Shown: positions 8,661-17,209, counted from the first letter of the stretch. The stretch: DNA of 64,000 bases from Roseibacterium beibuensis (GCF_039542305.1 NZ_BAABHW010000001.1:620001-684000), one strand, 5' to 3'. Numbers and translations are program-made. The notes: a model not told the origin generated them from the sequence alone.

Positions 8661-9076
8661 CGGAGCTGAACCCGGATCTCCGCGAAGATCCCTATGCCAT
8701 CCAGCAGCATCTCGGCTACGAGGTGACGGGTTGGACCGAGGATTGGGCGCGGGTCGAAATGGACCTGGCCCAGCATGTCATGAACCGGCAGGGCATCCCC
8801 CACGGTGGAATCCACGCCACGCTTCTCGACACGGCGATGGGCTATGCCGGGTGTTTCACCGGCGACCCGGGCCGCAAACAGAACGCGATGACCCTGTCGA
8901 TGACGGTCAACTATGTCAGTCAGCCCAAGGGCCGTCGGTTGATCGCAGAGGGCCGGCGCGTCGGCGGTGGTCGATCGACCTATTTCGCAGAGGCCGAGTT
9001 GCGGGATGAAACGGGCGCGGTGCTGTCACGGGCGACCGGCGTCTTTCGATACCGCCCGCCGCTCGGGCAGGGCTGA
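8657..9076 (+). CDS. PaaI-type hotdog-fold acyl-CoA thioesterase
   Basis: A 139-residue single-hotdog protein of normal PaaI-family length. Recognisable features are MNRQGIPHGGIHATLLDTAMGYAG (helix with HGG and catalytic Asp), MTLSMTVNYVSQPKGRRLIAEG and the final RATGVFRY strand. These cytoplasmic enzymes hydrolyse acyl-CoA thioesters. The gene overlaps the kinase gene by 4 nt, so kinase, dehydrogenase and thioesterase are likely one transcription unit. It may release CoA from dead-end intermediates of the same pathway. Confidence 0.85.
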   Translation: MTELNPDLREDPYAIQQHLGYEVTGWTEDWARVEMDLAQHVMNRQGIPHGGIHATLLDTAMGYAGCFTGDPGRKQNAMTLSMTVNYVSQPKGRRLIAEGRRVGGGRSTYFAEAELRDETGAVLSRATGVFRYRPPLGQG

Positions 9077-9186
9077 ATGAAAATGCGGCAGCGTCGCGGG
9101 CGTGTCGCGGTCAAGCCGCGCAAGCTCTGGCCAAGTGACGGTGGGCAGGATCATCTGCGGTTCGCACCGCAAGACAGGAGGATGCG

Positions 9187-9984
9187 ATGAGCCTTCCCAA
9201 ACGCCATTGGCGCGAGATGACGACCCTCGATTTCACCGAGGCCGGTACGAGCGACTGGATCGCGGTGCTTCCGATCGCGGCCATCGAACAGCACGGGCCG
9301 CATCTGCCCGTTGGCGTGGATGCGCTGATCGCCGAAGGCATGGTCGCGCGCTGCGCCAAGGCCGTTCCTGACGATTTGCCGGTCACCTTTCTGCCGGTTC
9401 AGCAGATCTGCAAGTCGAATGAGCATATCGCCTTTCCCGGGACGCTGACGGTCGATTGGGAACAGGCGGTCAAGACCTGGCTGCAAATCGGCGAAAGCGT
9501 GGCGCGGGCCGGGGTGCGCAAGATGGTCATCATCACCAGCCATGGCGGGAACGTGCCCCCGATGGAGATCGTCGCGCGCGAGTTGCGTCAAACGCAGGGT
9601 ATGTCCGTCGCGACGACGGCCTGGACCCGTCTGGCCGGGGAGCGTGTCTATTCCTACCCGGACGGTCCGATGGTGGATATTCATGGCGGACTGTCCGAAA
9701 CCTCGATGATGCTGGCGCTGTACCCGGAACTGGTTCGGATGGACCTGGCCGAGGATTTTGCGAGTGCGCAAACCACCCTGCGGCAGGGCTCGGCCCGGTT
9801 GGGGTATCACATGGCAGAGGCGAACATCGGCTGGTTATCCCACGATTTGAACCCCAAGGGCACGGTCGGGGATGCCAGCCGCGCGACCGCGGAACTGGGC
9901 GAGGCAGATTTGGCGTCCCAGGTCGAAGGGTTCGTCGCCTTGATGCGTGATCTGGCGCAGTTCCAGCCACCGGCCCGGGATTAG
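9187..9984 (+). CDS. creatininase family protein
   Basis: A 265-residue metal-dependent amidohydrolase of the creatininase family. Candidate metal ligands are Glu34 and His36 (AIEQHGPHLPVGVD), Asp45, His119 in TSHGGN, and Glu171 in HGGLSETSMM; His80 is in SNEH. HGGN rather than the HYEN of true creatininase suggests a formamide-hydrolase-like or uncharacterised member. An AGGAGG site precedes the ATG at 9187. It lies 110 nt after the thioesterase gene, so it may be part of the same unit, but the substrate is unknown. Confidence 0.83.
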   Translation: MSLPKRHWREMTTLDFTEAGTSDWIAVLPIAAIEQHGPHLPVGVDALIAEGMVARCAKAVPDDLPVTFLPVQQICKSNEHIAFPGTLTVDWEQAVKTWLQIGESVARAGVRKMVIITSHGGNVPPMEIVARELRQTQGMSVATTAWTRLAGERVYSYPDGPMVDIHGGLSETSMMLALYPELVRMDLAEDFASAQTTLRQGSARLGYHMAEANIGWLSHDLNPKGTVGDASRATAELGEADLASQVEGFVALMRDLAQFQPPARD

Positions 9985-10128
9985 GCCAAGAGCCGGTCAA
10001 GATTCCGAGGGTGTGGGGCGATCTCGTCTGGCAGTCGCCTTACAAAATCGAACATCCTTTGGCTTCTTCGGGCTCAAAAATAGTATTTAAGTGACGAAAA
10101 GCTTGTATTTTCAAAACCTGTTCGCAGC

Positions 10129-11352
10129 TCACCTTTGCAAATGGCCGATGAGGTCTGGAATCCGCTCCTTGAAGCGGAAAAACCCATGCGTTGCGTGGGG
10201 CCACGCCGCGTTGTCCCAGTCACGCAAGACCTGAACCAGGGCAATTCCCCGCTCTGCCAGAAGCGTGTCCAACCATGACAGGGCCCGCGCCGCCGGGCCG
10301 GTCGGCGCATAGGCGGTCACGACCTGGTCAAGCCCGAGCGCCTGCGCCCAATCGGCAATGACGGTCGGGTCGGTTGCTTCGGGTCCCGGGGCGCCCATCT
10401 TGTCCTGCCACCGCGTTCGGGCGTCCGCGAGGGCACCAGCAGCGAAATCCGCAACGGGCGCGCTGACACCGCGCGGGGATCTCTGATGCGTGGAATTCAA
10501 GATGGCATGGGCGACAGGCGGCTCACGCAACGCCGAGAGCAGGAAGCGCGGCGACAGGTCCTCTTCGGTCAGCAAGACGCCCGTCACTGCGCCCGGCCTC
10601 GGTGTTCCGCCCGCTGGCGGTTCGCGGCGGCTTGGGGGAGGGGGGGCGTCCAGCGGGGCAGGATCCCGCGCCAAGCGGTCGAGCCCGCTTCCGATTGGGC
10701 GATCCGTGAACTTTTCGATGTTCGATGCCCGCGCGACATAGTTCTTTCCGCGGGTCTGCAGGCCGGCGACCCAACGCCATCCGAGCGTATTGGATGCGGG
10801 GTCGCCGTCCAGAAGATGGCGCAGGAAATGGTCAGCCCCAAGCTCCCATGGCAGGCGCAGTGTGAAAATCCAGATCGAGGCCGCCCACATGCGCGCGTGA
10901 TTGTGAAGATAGCCCGTGTCGCGCAACTCGTGCATCCAGCCGTCAAAGACGTCGATGCCGGTTTCACCCTGTTCGGCCTTTGCGACCTGCTCGGCGAGGT
11001 CGGGGTCCTGCGACAGGCGCGACAACTCGGCATCCAAATTGTTGCGATACTCGGACCAGACCGATGGCCGCAGCTCCAACCAGCCCTTCCAGTAGCTGTG
11101 CCACAGAACCTCTTGAATGAACTTCTCGGTCGAAGACGTTGAAAAACGGCCCAGAACGGCCTCGACAACCTCTTCTTCCGTGAGCAGGCGATGGCGCAAA
11201 TAGGGCGACAGGCCCGAAACATGCGGATGCCCCTGTTCGGGCAGATCGTAGTTGCGTTTCGCGGCATAGTCCTTGCCGGCGTGAGGCAAGAATGCGCTGA
11301 GCCGTTCCAGCGCGGCATGTCGGGTCGGGGTGAAAGCTGCGTCGTTGGTCAT
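10129..11352 (-). CDS. photolyase/cryptochrome-like FAD-binding protein, permuted domain order
   Basis: A 407-residue protein. Residues about 1-215 match the photolyase FAD-binding helical domain: GLSPYLRHRLLT, FIQEVLWHSYWKGWLELRP, WMHELRDTGYLHNHARMWAASIWIF, LLDGDPASNTLGWRWVAGLQTRGKNYVARASNIEKFT. In normal photolyases this domain is C-terminal. Here it is followed by a Pro-rich linker (about 216-245) and an alpha/beta-looking domain (VTGVLLTEEDLSPRFLL ... ALSWLDTLLAERGIALVQVLRDWDN ... GFFRFKERIPDLI) that resembles the normally N-terminal antenna domain. DNA repair or blue-light sensing is possible; activity is not predictable. The start at 11352 was chosen because homology begins soon after; upstream in-frame starts exist. 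Confidence 0.78.
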   Translation of the reverse strand: MTNDAAFTPTRHAALERLSAFLPHAGKDYAAKRNYDLPEQGHPHVSGLSPYLRHRLLTEEEVVEAVLGRFSTSSTEKFIQEVLWHSYWKGWLELRPSVWSEYRNNLDAELSRLSQDPDLAEQVAKAEQGETGIDVFDGWMHELRDTGYLHNHARMWAASIWIFTLRLPWELGADHFLRHLLDGDPASNTLGWRWVAGLQTRGKNYVARASNIEKFTDRPIGSGLDRLARDPAPLDAPPPPSRREPPAGGTPRPGAVTGVLLTEEDLSPRFLLSALREPPVAHAILNSTHQRSPRGVSAPVADFAAGALADARTRWQDKMGAPGPEATDPTVIADWAQALGLDQVVTAYAPTGPAARALSWLDTLLAERGIALVQVLRDWDNAAWPHATHGFFRFKERIPDLIGHLQR

Positions 11353-11471
11353 CCGGGCGGACCTAGTGCGCAACGGGACACTGACCATGAGGCGTCGCGC
11401 GCCCTTGCAGCCCCCCCCAAGCACCCCTAAGACTCTTGGTCAAAGCTACGCGCATCAGTGAGGCAGGCGGC

Positions 11472-12095
11472 ATGAAAGATCCCCACGAGTTTTACATGAA
11501 CACCCTCGTTCCCATGGTGGTCGAGCAGACCAGTCGCGGGGAACGGGCCTACGACATTTTCTCGCGACTGCTGAAAGAGCGGATCATCTTCGTGTCCGGT
11601 CCGGTGCATGACGGCATGTCGAGCCTGATCGTGGCACAGCTCTTGCACCTCGAGGCCGAGAACCCGTCGAAAGAAATTTCGATGTATATCAACTCGCCCG
11701 GTGGGGTCGTGACCAGCGGCCTGTCGATCTACGACACGATGCAGTACATCAAGCCCAAGGTGTCGACCTTGGTGATCGGTCAGGCGGCTTCGATGGGCTC
11801 TCTCTTGCTGACGGCTGGTGAGAAGGGGATGCGGTTCTCTCTTCCCAACAGCCGGATCATGGTGCACCAGCCCTCGGGCGGCTACCAGGGGCAGGCGACG
11901 GATATCATGATCCACGCCCAGGAAACGCAGAAGCTGAAAGACCGTCTTAACCAGATCTACGTTAAACACACGGGCCAAGACATGGAGACCGTGGTGGATG
12001 CGCTGGAACGCGACAATTTCATGGATCCCGAACAGGCCAAGGATTGGGGCCTGATCGACGAGATCGTGGAAAGCCGCGCTGGCGCGGAGGGTTGA
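11472..12095 (+). CDS. clpP: ATP-dependent Clp protease proteolytic subunit
   Basis: A 207-residue serine peptidase of normal ClpP length. The catalytic Ser is in GQAASMGSLLL and the catalytic His in IMVHQPSGGYQGQA; the N-terminus MKDPHEFYMNTLVPMVVEQ is typical of alphaproteobacterial ClpP. ClpP forms a double heptameric barrel that degrades unfolded substrates delivered by ClpX or ClpA. I chose the ATG at 11472 (after AGGCAGGCGG) over the in-frame start 12 codons upstream because conserved sequence begins there. clpX follows after 163 nt. Confidence 0.97.
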   Translation: MKDPHEFYMNTLVPMVVEQTSRGERAYDIFSRLLKERIIFVSGPVHDGMSSLIVAQLLHLEAENPSKEISMYINSPGGVVTSGLSIYDTMQYIKPKVSTLVIGQAASMGSLLLTAGEKGMRFSLPNSRIMVHQPSGGYQGQATDIMIHAQETQKLKDRLNQIYVKHTGQDMETVVDALERDNFMDPEQAKDWGLIDEIVESRAGAEG

Positions 12096-12258
12096 TCACG
12101 GTCGTGTTGACCGTTCCGAGGCTGAAATGACACGGTTCATGGCCTTGGGAATTTGAGATTGTGAAGGCGCCGGGGCTGATTTAGTCTTTTTCAAAGTTTG
12201 GCTTGGTGCCGGCGAAATTGGGGCAAGCGCCCCGCGACGACCCGTCGAGGGAGACGAA

Positions 12259-13524
12259 ATGGCAAGTTCATCCGGCAGCGACTCGAAGAATACGCTCTAC
12301 TGCTCGTTCTGCGGCAAGAGCCAGCACGAGGTGCGCAAACTCATCGCCGGACCCACGGTGTTCATCTGCGACGAATGCGTCGAATTGTGCATGGACATCA
12401 TCCGCGAAGAGACGAAAACCAGCGGCCTCAAGGCCACCGATGGCGTGCCCAGCCCGGTGGAAATCTGCGACGTCCTGGACGATTACGTTATCGGCCAGGC
12501 GCATGCGAAGCGCGTGCTGTCGGTGGCCGTGCACAACCACTACAAGCGTCTCAACCATGCCGGCAAATCGGATATCGAACTGAGCAAGTCGAATATCCTG
12601 CTGATCGGCCCGACCGGCTGCGGCAAGACGCTCTTGGCGCAGACACTGGCGCGCATTCTTGACGTACCATTCACCATGGCCGACGCCACGACGCTGACCG
12701 AAGCGGGTTACGTGGGCGAGGATGTGGAAAATATCATCCTCAAGCTGCTGCAGGCGAGCGAGTACAATGTCGACCGTGCGCAGCGCGGCATCGTCTATAT
12801 CGACGAGGTCGACAAGATCACCCGCAAGTCGGACAATCCCTCGATCACCCGCGACGTGTCGGGCGAGGGGGTGCAGCAGGCGCTTCTGAAGATCATGGAG
12901 GGGACTGTGGCCTCCGTCCCGCCGCAGGGCGGGCGCAAGCATCCGCAGCAGGAGTTCCTGCAGGTCGACACGACGAATATCCTGTTCATCTGTGGCGGCG
13001 CCTTTGCCGGTCTGGAAAAGATCATCGCGCAGCGCGGGAAAGGGTCGGCCATCGGCTTCGGCGCGGACGTGAAGGACAATGACAGCCGCGGCATCGGCGA
13101 GGTCTTTACCGAGCTTGAGCCCGAAGACCTGCTCAAGTTCGGCCTGATCCCGGAATTCGTGGGCCGTTTGCCCGTGATCGCCACTTTGACGGATCTCGAC
13201 GCCGATGCGCTGGTGCAGATCCTGACCGAGCCGAAAAACGCCTTGGTCAAGCAGTACCAGCGTCTGTTCGAGCTCGAGGACGTGAAGCTGAAATTCACCG
13301 ACGATGCCCTGGTCGCGATTGCCAAGCGCGCGATCGAACGCAAGACCGGGGCGCGCGGCCTTCGGTCGATCATGGAGGATATCCTGCTGGATACCATGTT
13401 CGATCTGCCCGGTGCCGAAGGCGTCGAAGAAGTGGTCGTCAACGAAGAGGCCGTGACCTCGGACGCACAGCCGCTGATGATCTATGCCGAACGCAAAAAG
13501 GACGAGTCGGCGACCGCGGGCTGA
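12259..13524 (+). CDS. clpX: ATP-dependent Clp protease ATP-binding subunit ClpX
   Basis: A 421-residue AAA+ unfoldase of standard length. The N-terminal zinc-binding domain has CSFCGKSQHEV and CDECVELC. Walker A is LIGPTGCGKT, the pore loop is in GYVGEDVENI, Walker B is IVYIDEVDKI, and the IGF loop that docks onto ClpP is in GSAIGFGADV. The sensor region RKTGARGLRSIMEDILLD is intact. It recognises tagged or specific proteins, unfolds them and feeds them into ClpP. The 163-nt gap from clpP may contain its own promoter. A hairpin terminator follows. Confidence 0.97.
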   Translation: MASSSGSDSKNTLYCSFCGKSQHEVRKLIAGPTVFICDECVELCMDIIREETKTSGLKATDGVPSPVEICDVLDDYVIGQAHAKRVLSVAVHNHYKRLNHAGKSDIELSKSNILLIGPTGCGKTLLAQTLARILDVPFTMADATTLTEAGYVGEDVENIILKLLQASEYNVDRAQRGIVYIDEVDKITRKSDNPSITRDVSGEGVQQALLKIMEGTVASVPPQGGRKHPQQEFLQVDTTNILFICGGAFAGLEKIIAQRGKGSAIGFGADVKDNDSRGIGEVFTELEPEDLLKFGLIPEFVGRLPVIATLTDLDADALVQILTEPKNALVKQYQRLFELEDVKLKFTDDALVAIAKRAIERKTGARGLRSIMEDILLDTMFDLPGAEGVEEVVVNEEAVTSDAQPLMIYAERKKDESATAG

Positions 13525-13546
13525 CACTTGGCTTGACGAAAAACGA

Positions 13547-13578
13547 GGGCCCGTCGCGGATAAGCGGCGGGCCTTTCT
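13547..13578 (+). terminator. rho-independent terminator after clpX
   Basis: A 10-bp stem (GGCCCGTCGC with GCGGCGGGCC, one G-U pair) with a 6-nt loop is followed by TTTCT. It begins 23 nt after the clpX stop. Confidence 0.75.
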
Positions 13579-13597
13579 GCTTGGGATCAGGCGTGTT

Positions 13598-14644
13598 TCA
13601 CCGAAGCCAGAGGTTTTCTCGCTTCAGGGTATTGCGAATTTGTTGTTCCCGGCGTGGCAGGTCGCCTTGATCGAACAGCGCCCGCGCCTTGATGCCTTTG
13701 CCTTGATAAATCATGCGCTTGAAGGGCTCGTAGGCCTTTAGGACTTTCTTGACCTTGTTCGGCGCGGTCACCTCTTCGAGCACGTCGATGACCTTTTGAT
13801 CCTCGCGCGCGTAGAGCAACGGCAACACGCGGTAATGGCAACTGATCTCACCATCGAGCAGGCCAGCGGGGAGCGTCTCGCGCCCGCCCCCGAAAGAATG
13901 GATCACGAGGGGAAGCGCCACCTGGTCCAACCACGGATCAAGTGTTTGGCACACCAGTTCCGGTGGGGGATCATCGCGAATGGCCAGGCTGTATTCCAGG
14001 AACCGTTCCCCGAACTCCTGCGGGCAGCGGAAAAAGAAGAAGCCGGCGTTGAAGTAAAGGTACCGGCGCCAGTATTCGTCGGGCTGGCCCAGGTCCAGTG
14101 AGCTTTCGAACTCCAGGCCGAACTTGTCATAGAGCGATTTCCAGATCTGCGTATAGCCAGGACCGTAAAGCTCCAGTTTCGGCCAAGTGCCTTCCACGCG
14201 CTTGCTGGCGCTTGGCCTGTCGAAATCGAAGGGCACCGTCGCCAGATCGCCAAGGATCAACGTGTCACTGTCGAAGAACACGAAGGGCTCGTCGGCCGGC
14301 AAGGCGGACAAAAGCTCGATCTTGTTGCCGTAGGGATAGGCCTCTCCGAAGTGGTTCGCTTCGAAGGGCAAAATTTCGACGTCCAGGTCACTTAGGAGTT
14401 GCCGAACAGCGTCGTCATTCATGCGCGGATTGCGTGACCAGGCGGCATTCGCAACGGGTTCCGCAACGAACAGACGGCCGGCGAAGTCCGGGTTGGCCGC
14501 TCGAAACGAGACGCAAAAGAGGGCTGCTTCGTATTGCAGCCGACCGCTCTGTCCGACGATCACGACGTTGAAGGGGCGGTCTGCCCCAGTTGTGCCGCCC
14601 TGTGGCGACGCCGGTGCGGGTTTTGATGTGGTATCGCCGGGCAT
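13598..14644 (-). CDS. glycosyltransferase-like protein of unknown specificity
   Basis: A 348-residue protein with no motif that allows a firm family name. It has a nucleotide-sugar-transferase look: FNVVIVGQSGRLQYEAALFC near the N-terminus, a central FVFFDSDTLILGDL that fits the DxD metal-binding motif of GT-A enzymes, and FNAGFFFFRCPQEFGERFL typical of that fold. There is no signal peptide or membrane segment. The start is an ATG at 14644. It lies just downstream of a sugar-transferase gene on the same strand, which supports a role in polysaccharide assembly. Treat the function as inferred. Confidence 0.7.
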   Translation of the reverse strand: MPGDTTSKPAPASPQGGTTGADRPFNVVIVGQSGRLQYEAALFCVSFRAANPDFAGRLFVAEPVANAAWSRNPRMNDDAVRQLLSDLDVEILPFEANHFGEAYPYGNKIELLSALPADEPFVFFDSDTLILGDLATVPFDFDRPSASKRVEGTWPKLELYGPGYTQIWKSLYDKFGLEFESSLDLGQPDEYWRRYLYFNAGFFFFRCPQEFGERFLEYSLAIRDDPPPELVCQTLDPWLDQVALPLVIHSFGGGRETLPAGLLDGEISCHYRVLPLLYAREDQKVIDVLEEVTAPNKVKKVLKAYEPFKRMIYQGKGIKARALFDQGDLPRREQQIRNTLKRENLWLR

Positions 14645-14722
14645 GGCTGCTCTTCTTGTCCCCGGGCACTGCAGGATTTTCCGTATGCTAGCAGCGTCGG
14701 AAACGGGCTGCCATCACTACGA

Positions 14723-15394
14723 TCATTCTCCGTGCATACCGACGACGGTGCGGATCGTTTGCCACAGGATCCAGGTGTCGAGCTTGAAGCTTGCCTTGCG
14801 GATATATTCGATATCTGACGCCGTCTTCAGGCGCGTCGCTGCGTACCCTTCGGCATATCCCAGTTCGATCTGCGCCAGACCGCTGATGCCGGGACGCACG
14901 GTGTGCCTGTCGCGGTAGTCGGGGATCGTTCTCATGAAGCGATGGGCATGCACGTAGTAATCCGGGCGCGGTCCGATCAGGCTCATGTCGCCGCGATACA
15001 CATTGATGATCTGCGGCAACTCATCGAAGCGAGAGCGACGCAGGAAATTTCCGATCGCAGTGATGCGGTCCTTCTCGACGGGCGCATCGATAGGACGACA
15101 TTGTTTGGCCGAGTTTTTTGCAACCCGCATCGTCCGGAACTTGAAGGCCCAGAACGGTTTGCACCCACGTCCCATGCGAATCTGGCGAAAGAACAAGGGT
15201 CCGGGATTGTAGATCGGGTTGAGAACCAGCAGGAGCGTTGCAACCACCAGCATCGCAGGCAGCAAGACCACGGTGGAAAAGACGAGGTCGAACCCCCGCT
15301 TGGCGAGGAGGTAGCCCTGTCGGCGCAGCACGTCGACGCGGGAAGGCCGCGCTTTCGTGCGAAAGCCTGACGCGTCGGGTGTATAGGTCACCAC
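14723..15394 (-). CDS. undecaprenyl-phosphate sugar transferase (ExoY/WbaP-type)
   Basis: A 223-residue bacterial sugar transferase. One membrane segment (LVFSTVVLLPAMLVVATLLLVL, about residues 37-58) is followed by the catalytic domain: PLFFRQIRMGRGCKPFWAFKFRTM, LRRSRFDELPQIINVYRGDMSLIGPRP, YRDRHTVRPGISGLAQIELGYAEG. These enzymes transfer a sugar phosphate from a nucleotide sugar to undecaprenyl phosphate, starting exopolysaccharide or O-antigen synthesis at the inner membrane. The GTG start at 15394 has GGGGGAA just upstream. The next gene on the strand is a glycosyltransferase-like protein. Confidence 0.88.
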   Translation of the reverse strand: MVTYTPDASGFRTKARPSRVDVLRRQGYLLAKRGFDLVFSTVVLLPAMLVVATLLLVLNPIYNPGPLFFRQIRMGRGCKPFWAFKFRTMRVAKNSAKQCRPIDAPVEKDRITAIGNFLRRSRFDELPQIINVYRGDMSLIGPRPDYYVHAHRFMRTIPDYRDRHTVRPGISGLAQIELGYAEGYAATRLKTASDIEYIRKASFKLDTWILWQTIRTVVGMHGE

Positions 15395-15678
15395 AATTCC
15401 CCCGGTGTCGTGGCAGCAGCAGCCGTCAGATGCGCACAGCGCTATCGGCGACCGTTTCCAAATCCCATTATATGCGGCGGGGCGTCAACGGCAGATGCCA
15501 AGTACAAGCGGTGTGTCGCTGACGTTTCTTTTTTGTCACATTCTTGGGCAGTTTTGGCGGCGTTTTCCAGCCCAACGTGCAGATGACATCTGGCATGGCA
15601 ACCGAAGCAACCGGCTCTGCGCGCACTCGAACCGCGCATCACACGATGGGCTGCTGTTCCGTTTGGGGGAGGGGGGAA

Positions 15679-15762
15679 TGGTGGGCGACCCTGGAATCGA
15701 ACCAGGCATGGGTCTCCCCGGCGGAGTTACAGTCCGCTGCCGCACCTTGCAGCACGTCGCCC
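15679..15762 (-). tRNA. tRNA-Tyr (anticodon GTA)
   Basis: On the minus strand the acceptor arm GGGCGAC pairs with GTCGCCC. The anticodon arm GCGGA-CTGTAAC-TCCGC gives anticodon GTA. A long variable arm is present as expected for a class II tRNA-Tyr, then the T-arm CCTGG-TTCGATT-CCAGG. A CCA end is encoded (15679-15681). Total length is 84 nt. Confidence 0.95.
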
Positions 15763-15895
15763 GACGCGAGGGGGTGAATAATAGCGCGCTGCGGGGGCGT
15801 CAACGGGGAATCTGTCATAACTGCCGCGCCGGGCTTGGCATTTGAAAGAAGGACCCGTAACTCCTATCGCGAAAGCGCGACAATACGGTGAAAGC

Positions 15896-16684
15896 ATGGC
15901 CAGGAAACCCACTTGGGTGATCGAGAAAGAGCGCGGCAAACGGGCTGCTGCGGCGGAAACCGTTTGGCTTTTCGGTCTGCACGCGGTGCGGGACGCGTTG
16001 AACAACCCCCGCCGCGAGAAACTGCGCCTCGTCGTCACGAAGAATGCCGAGGCCAAGCTGGCAGACGCCATCGCCTCCGCCGGGCTGGCCCCGGAGATTG
16101 CGGATCCGCGTAGGTTCCCGGTGCCGCTCGATCCGGGCTCTGTGCACCAGGGCGCCGCGCTGGAGGTCAAACCCCTCGATTGGGGCAGCTTCGATGACAT
16201 CGTGCTGCGCGGCGAAGGGCGGGCGTGCCTTGTCCTGCTGGATCGCGTGAGCGACCCGCATAACGTGGGTGCCATCCTGCGCTCGGCCGAGGTGTTCGGG
16301 GCGCGCGCTGTCATTGCGCCGGCCAGGCACTCCGCGCCGGAAACGGGCGCGTTGGCCAAGACGGCATCGGGTGCATTGGAGCGCCAACCCTATCTGCGCG
16401 TGGCAAATCTCGGCAACACGATGGAGCGATTGCGGGAAATGGGGTTCTCACTGATTGGCCTCGACGGGGACGGAGCGGTCGAGATCGGAGAGGCACTTGC
16501 CGATCATGCAGACCGACCCGTCGCGCTCGTGATGGGGGCAGAGGGGCCGGGGCTGCGTGAGCGGACCCGTGATTTGTGCGATCTGCTGGCCCGGATCCCT
16601 GCGTCTGGCCGATTTGGGTCGCTCAATGTCTCGAATGCGGCGGCAGTCTCTCTATATGCGGTGTCACAAGCCAAGCCGGAGTGA
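15896..16684 (+). CDS. rlmB: 23S rRNA (guanosine-2'-O-)-methyltransferase RlmB
   Basis: A 262-residue SPOUT/TrmH-family methyltransferase. The N-terminal substrate-binding domain begins WLFGLHAVRDALNNPRRE. The C-terminal knotted domain shows the three family motifs: LVLLDRVSDPHNVGAILRSAEVFGA, VALVMGAEGPGLRERTRDLCD and IPASGRFGSLNVSNAAAVSLY. RlmB methylates G2251 of 23S rRNA in the peptidyl-transferase P-loop. The ATG at 15896 (MARKPTWVIEKERGKR) was preferred to an in-frame ATG 18 codons upstream. The stop directly abuts the next start. Confidence 0.9.
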   Translation: MARKPTWVIEKERGKRAAAAETVWLFGLHAVRDALNNPRREKLRLVVTKNAEAKLADAIASAGLAPEIADPRRFPVPLDPGSVHQGAALEVKPLDWGSFDDIVLRGEGRACLVLLDRVSDPHNVGAILRSAEVFGARAVIAPARHSAPETGALAKTASGALERQPYLRVANLGNTMERLREMGFSLIGLDGDGAVEIGEALADHADRPVALVMGAEGPGLRERTRDLCDLLARIPASGRFGSLNVSNAAAVSLYAVSQAKPE

Positions 16685-17029
16685 ATGCCTGTGCCCTACG
16701 ACACGAAGATCGCCACCTGTTCCTATTGCGGAAGCCGGCAGACCTTGCGGCTGACGGCACGGCAAGGCCACGAACTGGCCTGCGGCTCCTGCGGGGCGCC
16801 TTTGCACGAGATGAAATGGCTCAAGCCCGAGAGAGAGCGGGGCGGGGCCAAGCGCAGCCCACGCACAACTGCCCCGCACGGACACGCTCAGCCGGACTGG
16901 GCCGGTGGCCGGGATTGGCAAGGCAGAGCGGATCCGCGCCGGAAAAAGAAAAAGCACAAGAAACGCAAAGGGATGCTGCGCGAAGTGATGGAAGAAGCGT
17001 TCGATTTATTCGACGATATCTTCGATTGA
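16685..17029 (+). CDS. zinc-ribbon protein with basic tract and acidic tail (unknown function)
   Basis: A 114-residue protein. Two CxxC pairs (Cys12/Cys15 and Cys33/Cys36) form a likely zinc ribbon. A central disordered segment is followed by a highly basic tract RRKKKKHKKRKG (about residues 85-96) and an acidic, hydrophobic tail EEAFDLFDDIFD. The start codon directly follows the rlmB stop (TGAATG), so translation is probably coupled. Basic tract, zinc ribbon and rlmB linkage fit an RNA- or ribosome-binding role, but this is inference. Confidence 0.75.
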   Translation: MPVPYDTKIATCSYCGSRQTLRLTARQGHELACGSCGAPLHEMKWLKPERERGGAKRSPRTTAPHGHAQPDWAGGRDWQGRADPRRKKKKHKKRKGMLREVMEEAFDLFDDIFD

Positions 17030-17156
17030 TGGCGCGCAAGGCGTGATCACGAATTTGTTCCCACCCTTCAAAACACGCCGGAAACCCCCATCTGTTAACC
17101 AGATGCAGCGGCCCGGAACGCCGTAGCATCCATCACTGTCCCTCGTTCCGTGACTT

Positions 17157-17190
17157 GCGCCCGCCGGATTTCCGCTGCGGGCGCTTTTTT
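17157..17190 (+). terminator. rho-independent terminator
   Basis: A perfect 8-bp stem GCGCCCGC / GCGGGCGC with a 12-nt loop is followed by six T residues. It ends 20 nt before the CoA-binding protein start and probably closes the rlmB/zinc-ribbon transcript. A second small hairpin (CATCTG-TTAAC-CAGATG, 17089-17105) lies upstream in the gap. Confidence 0.78.
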
Positions 17191-17209
17191 GCCGTGCTAT
17201 GCGGATGGC

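Noticed and set aside
15640..15845. Short plus-strand frames across tRNA-Tyr
   Set aside because: They translate the antisense of the tRNA; a common annotation artefact.
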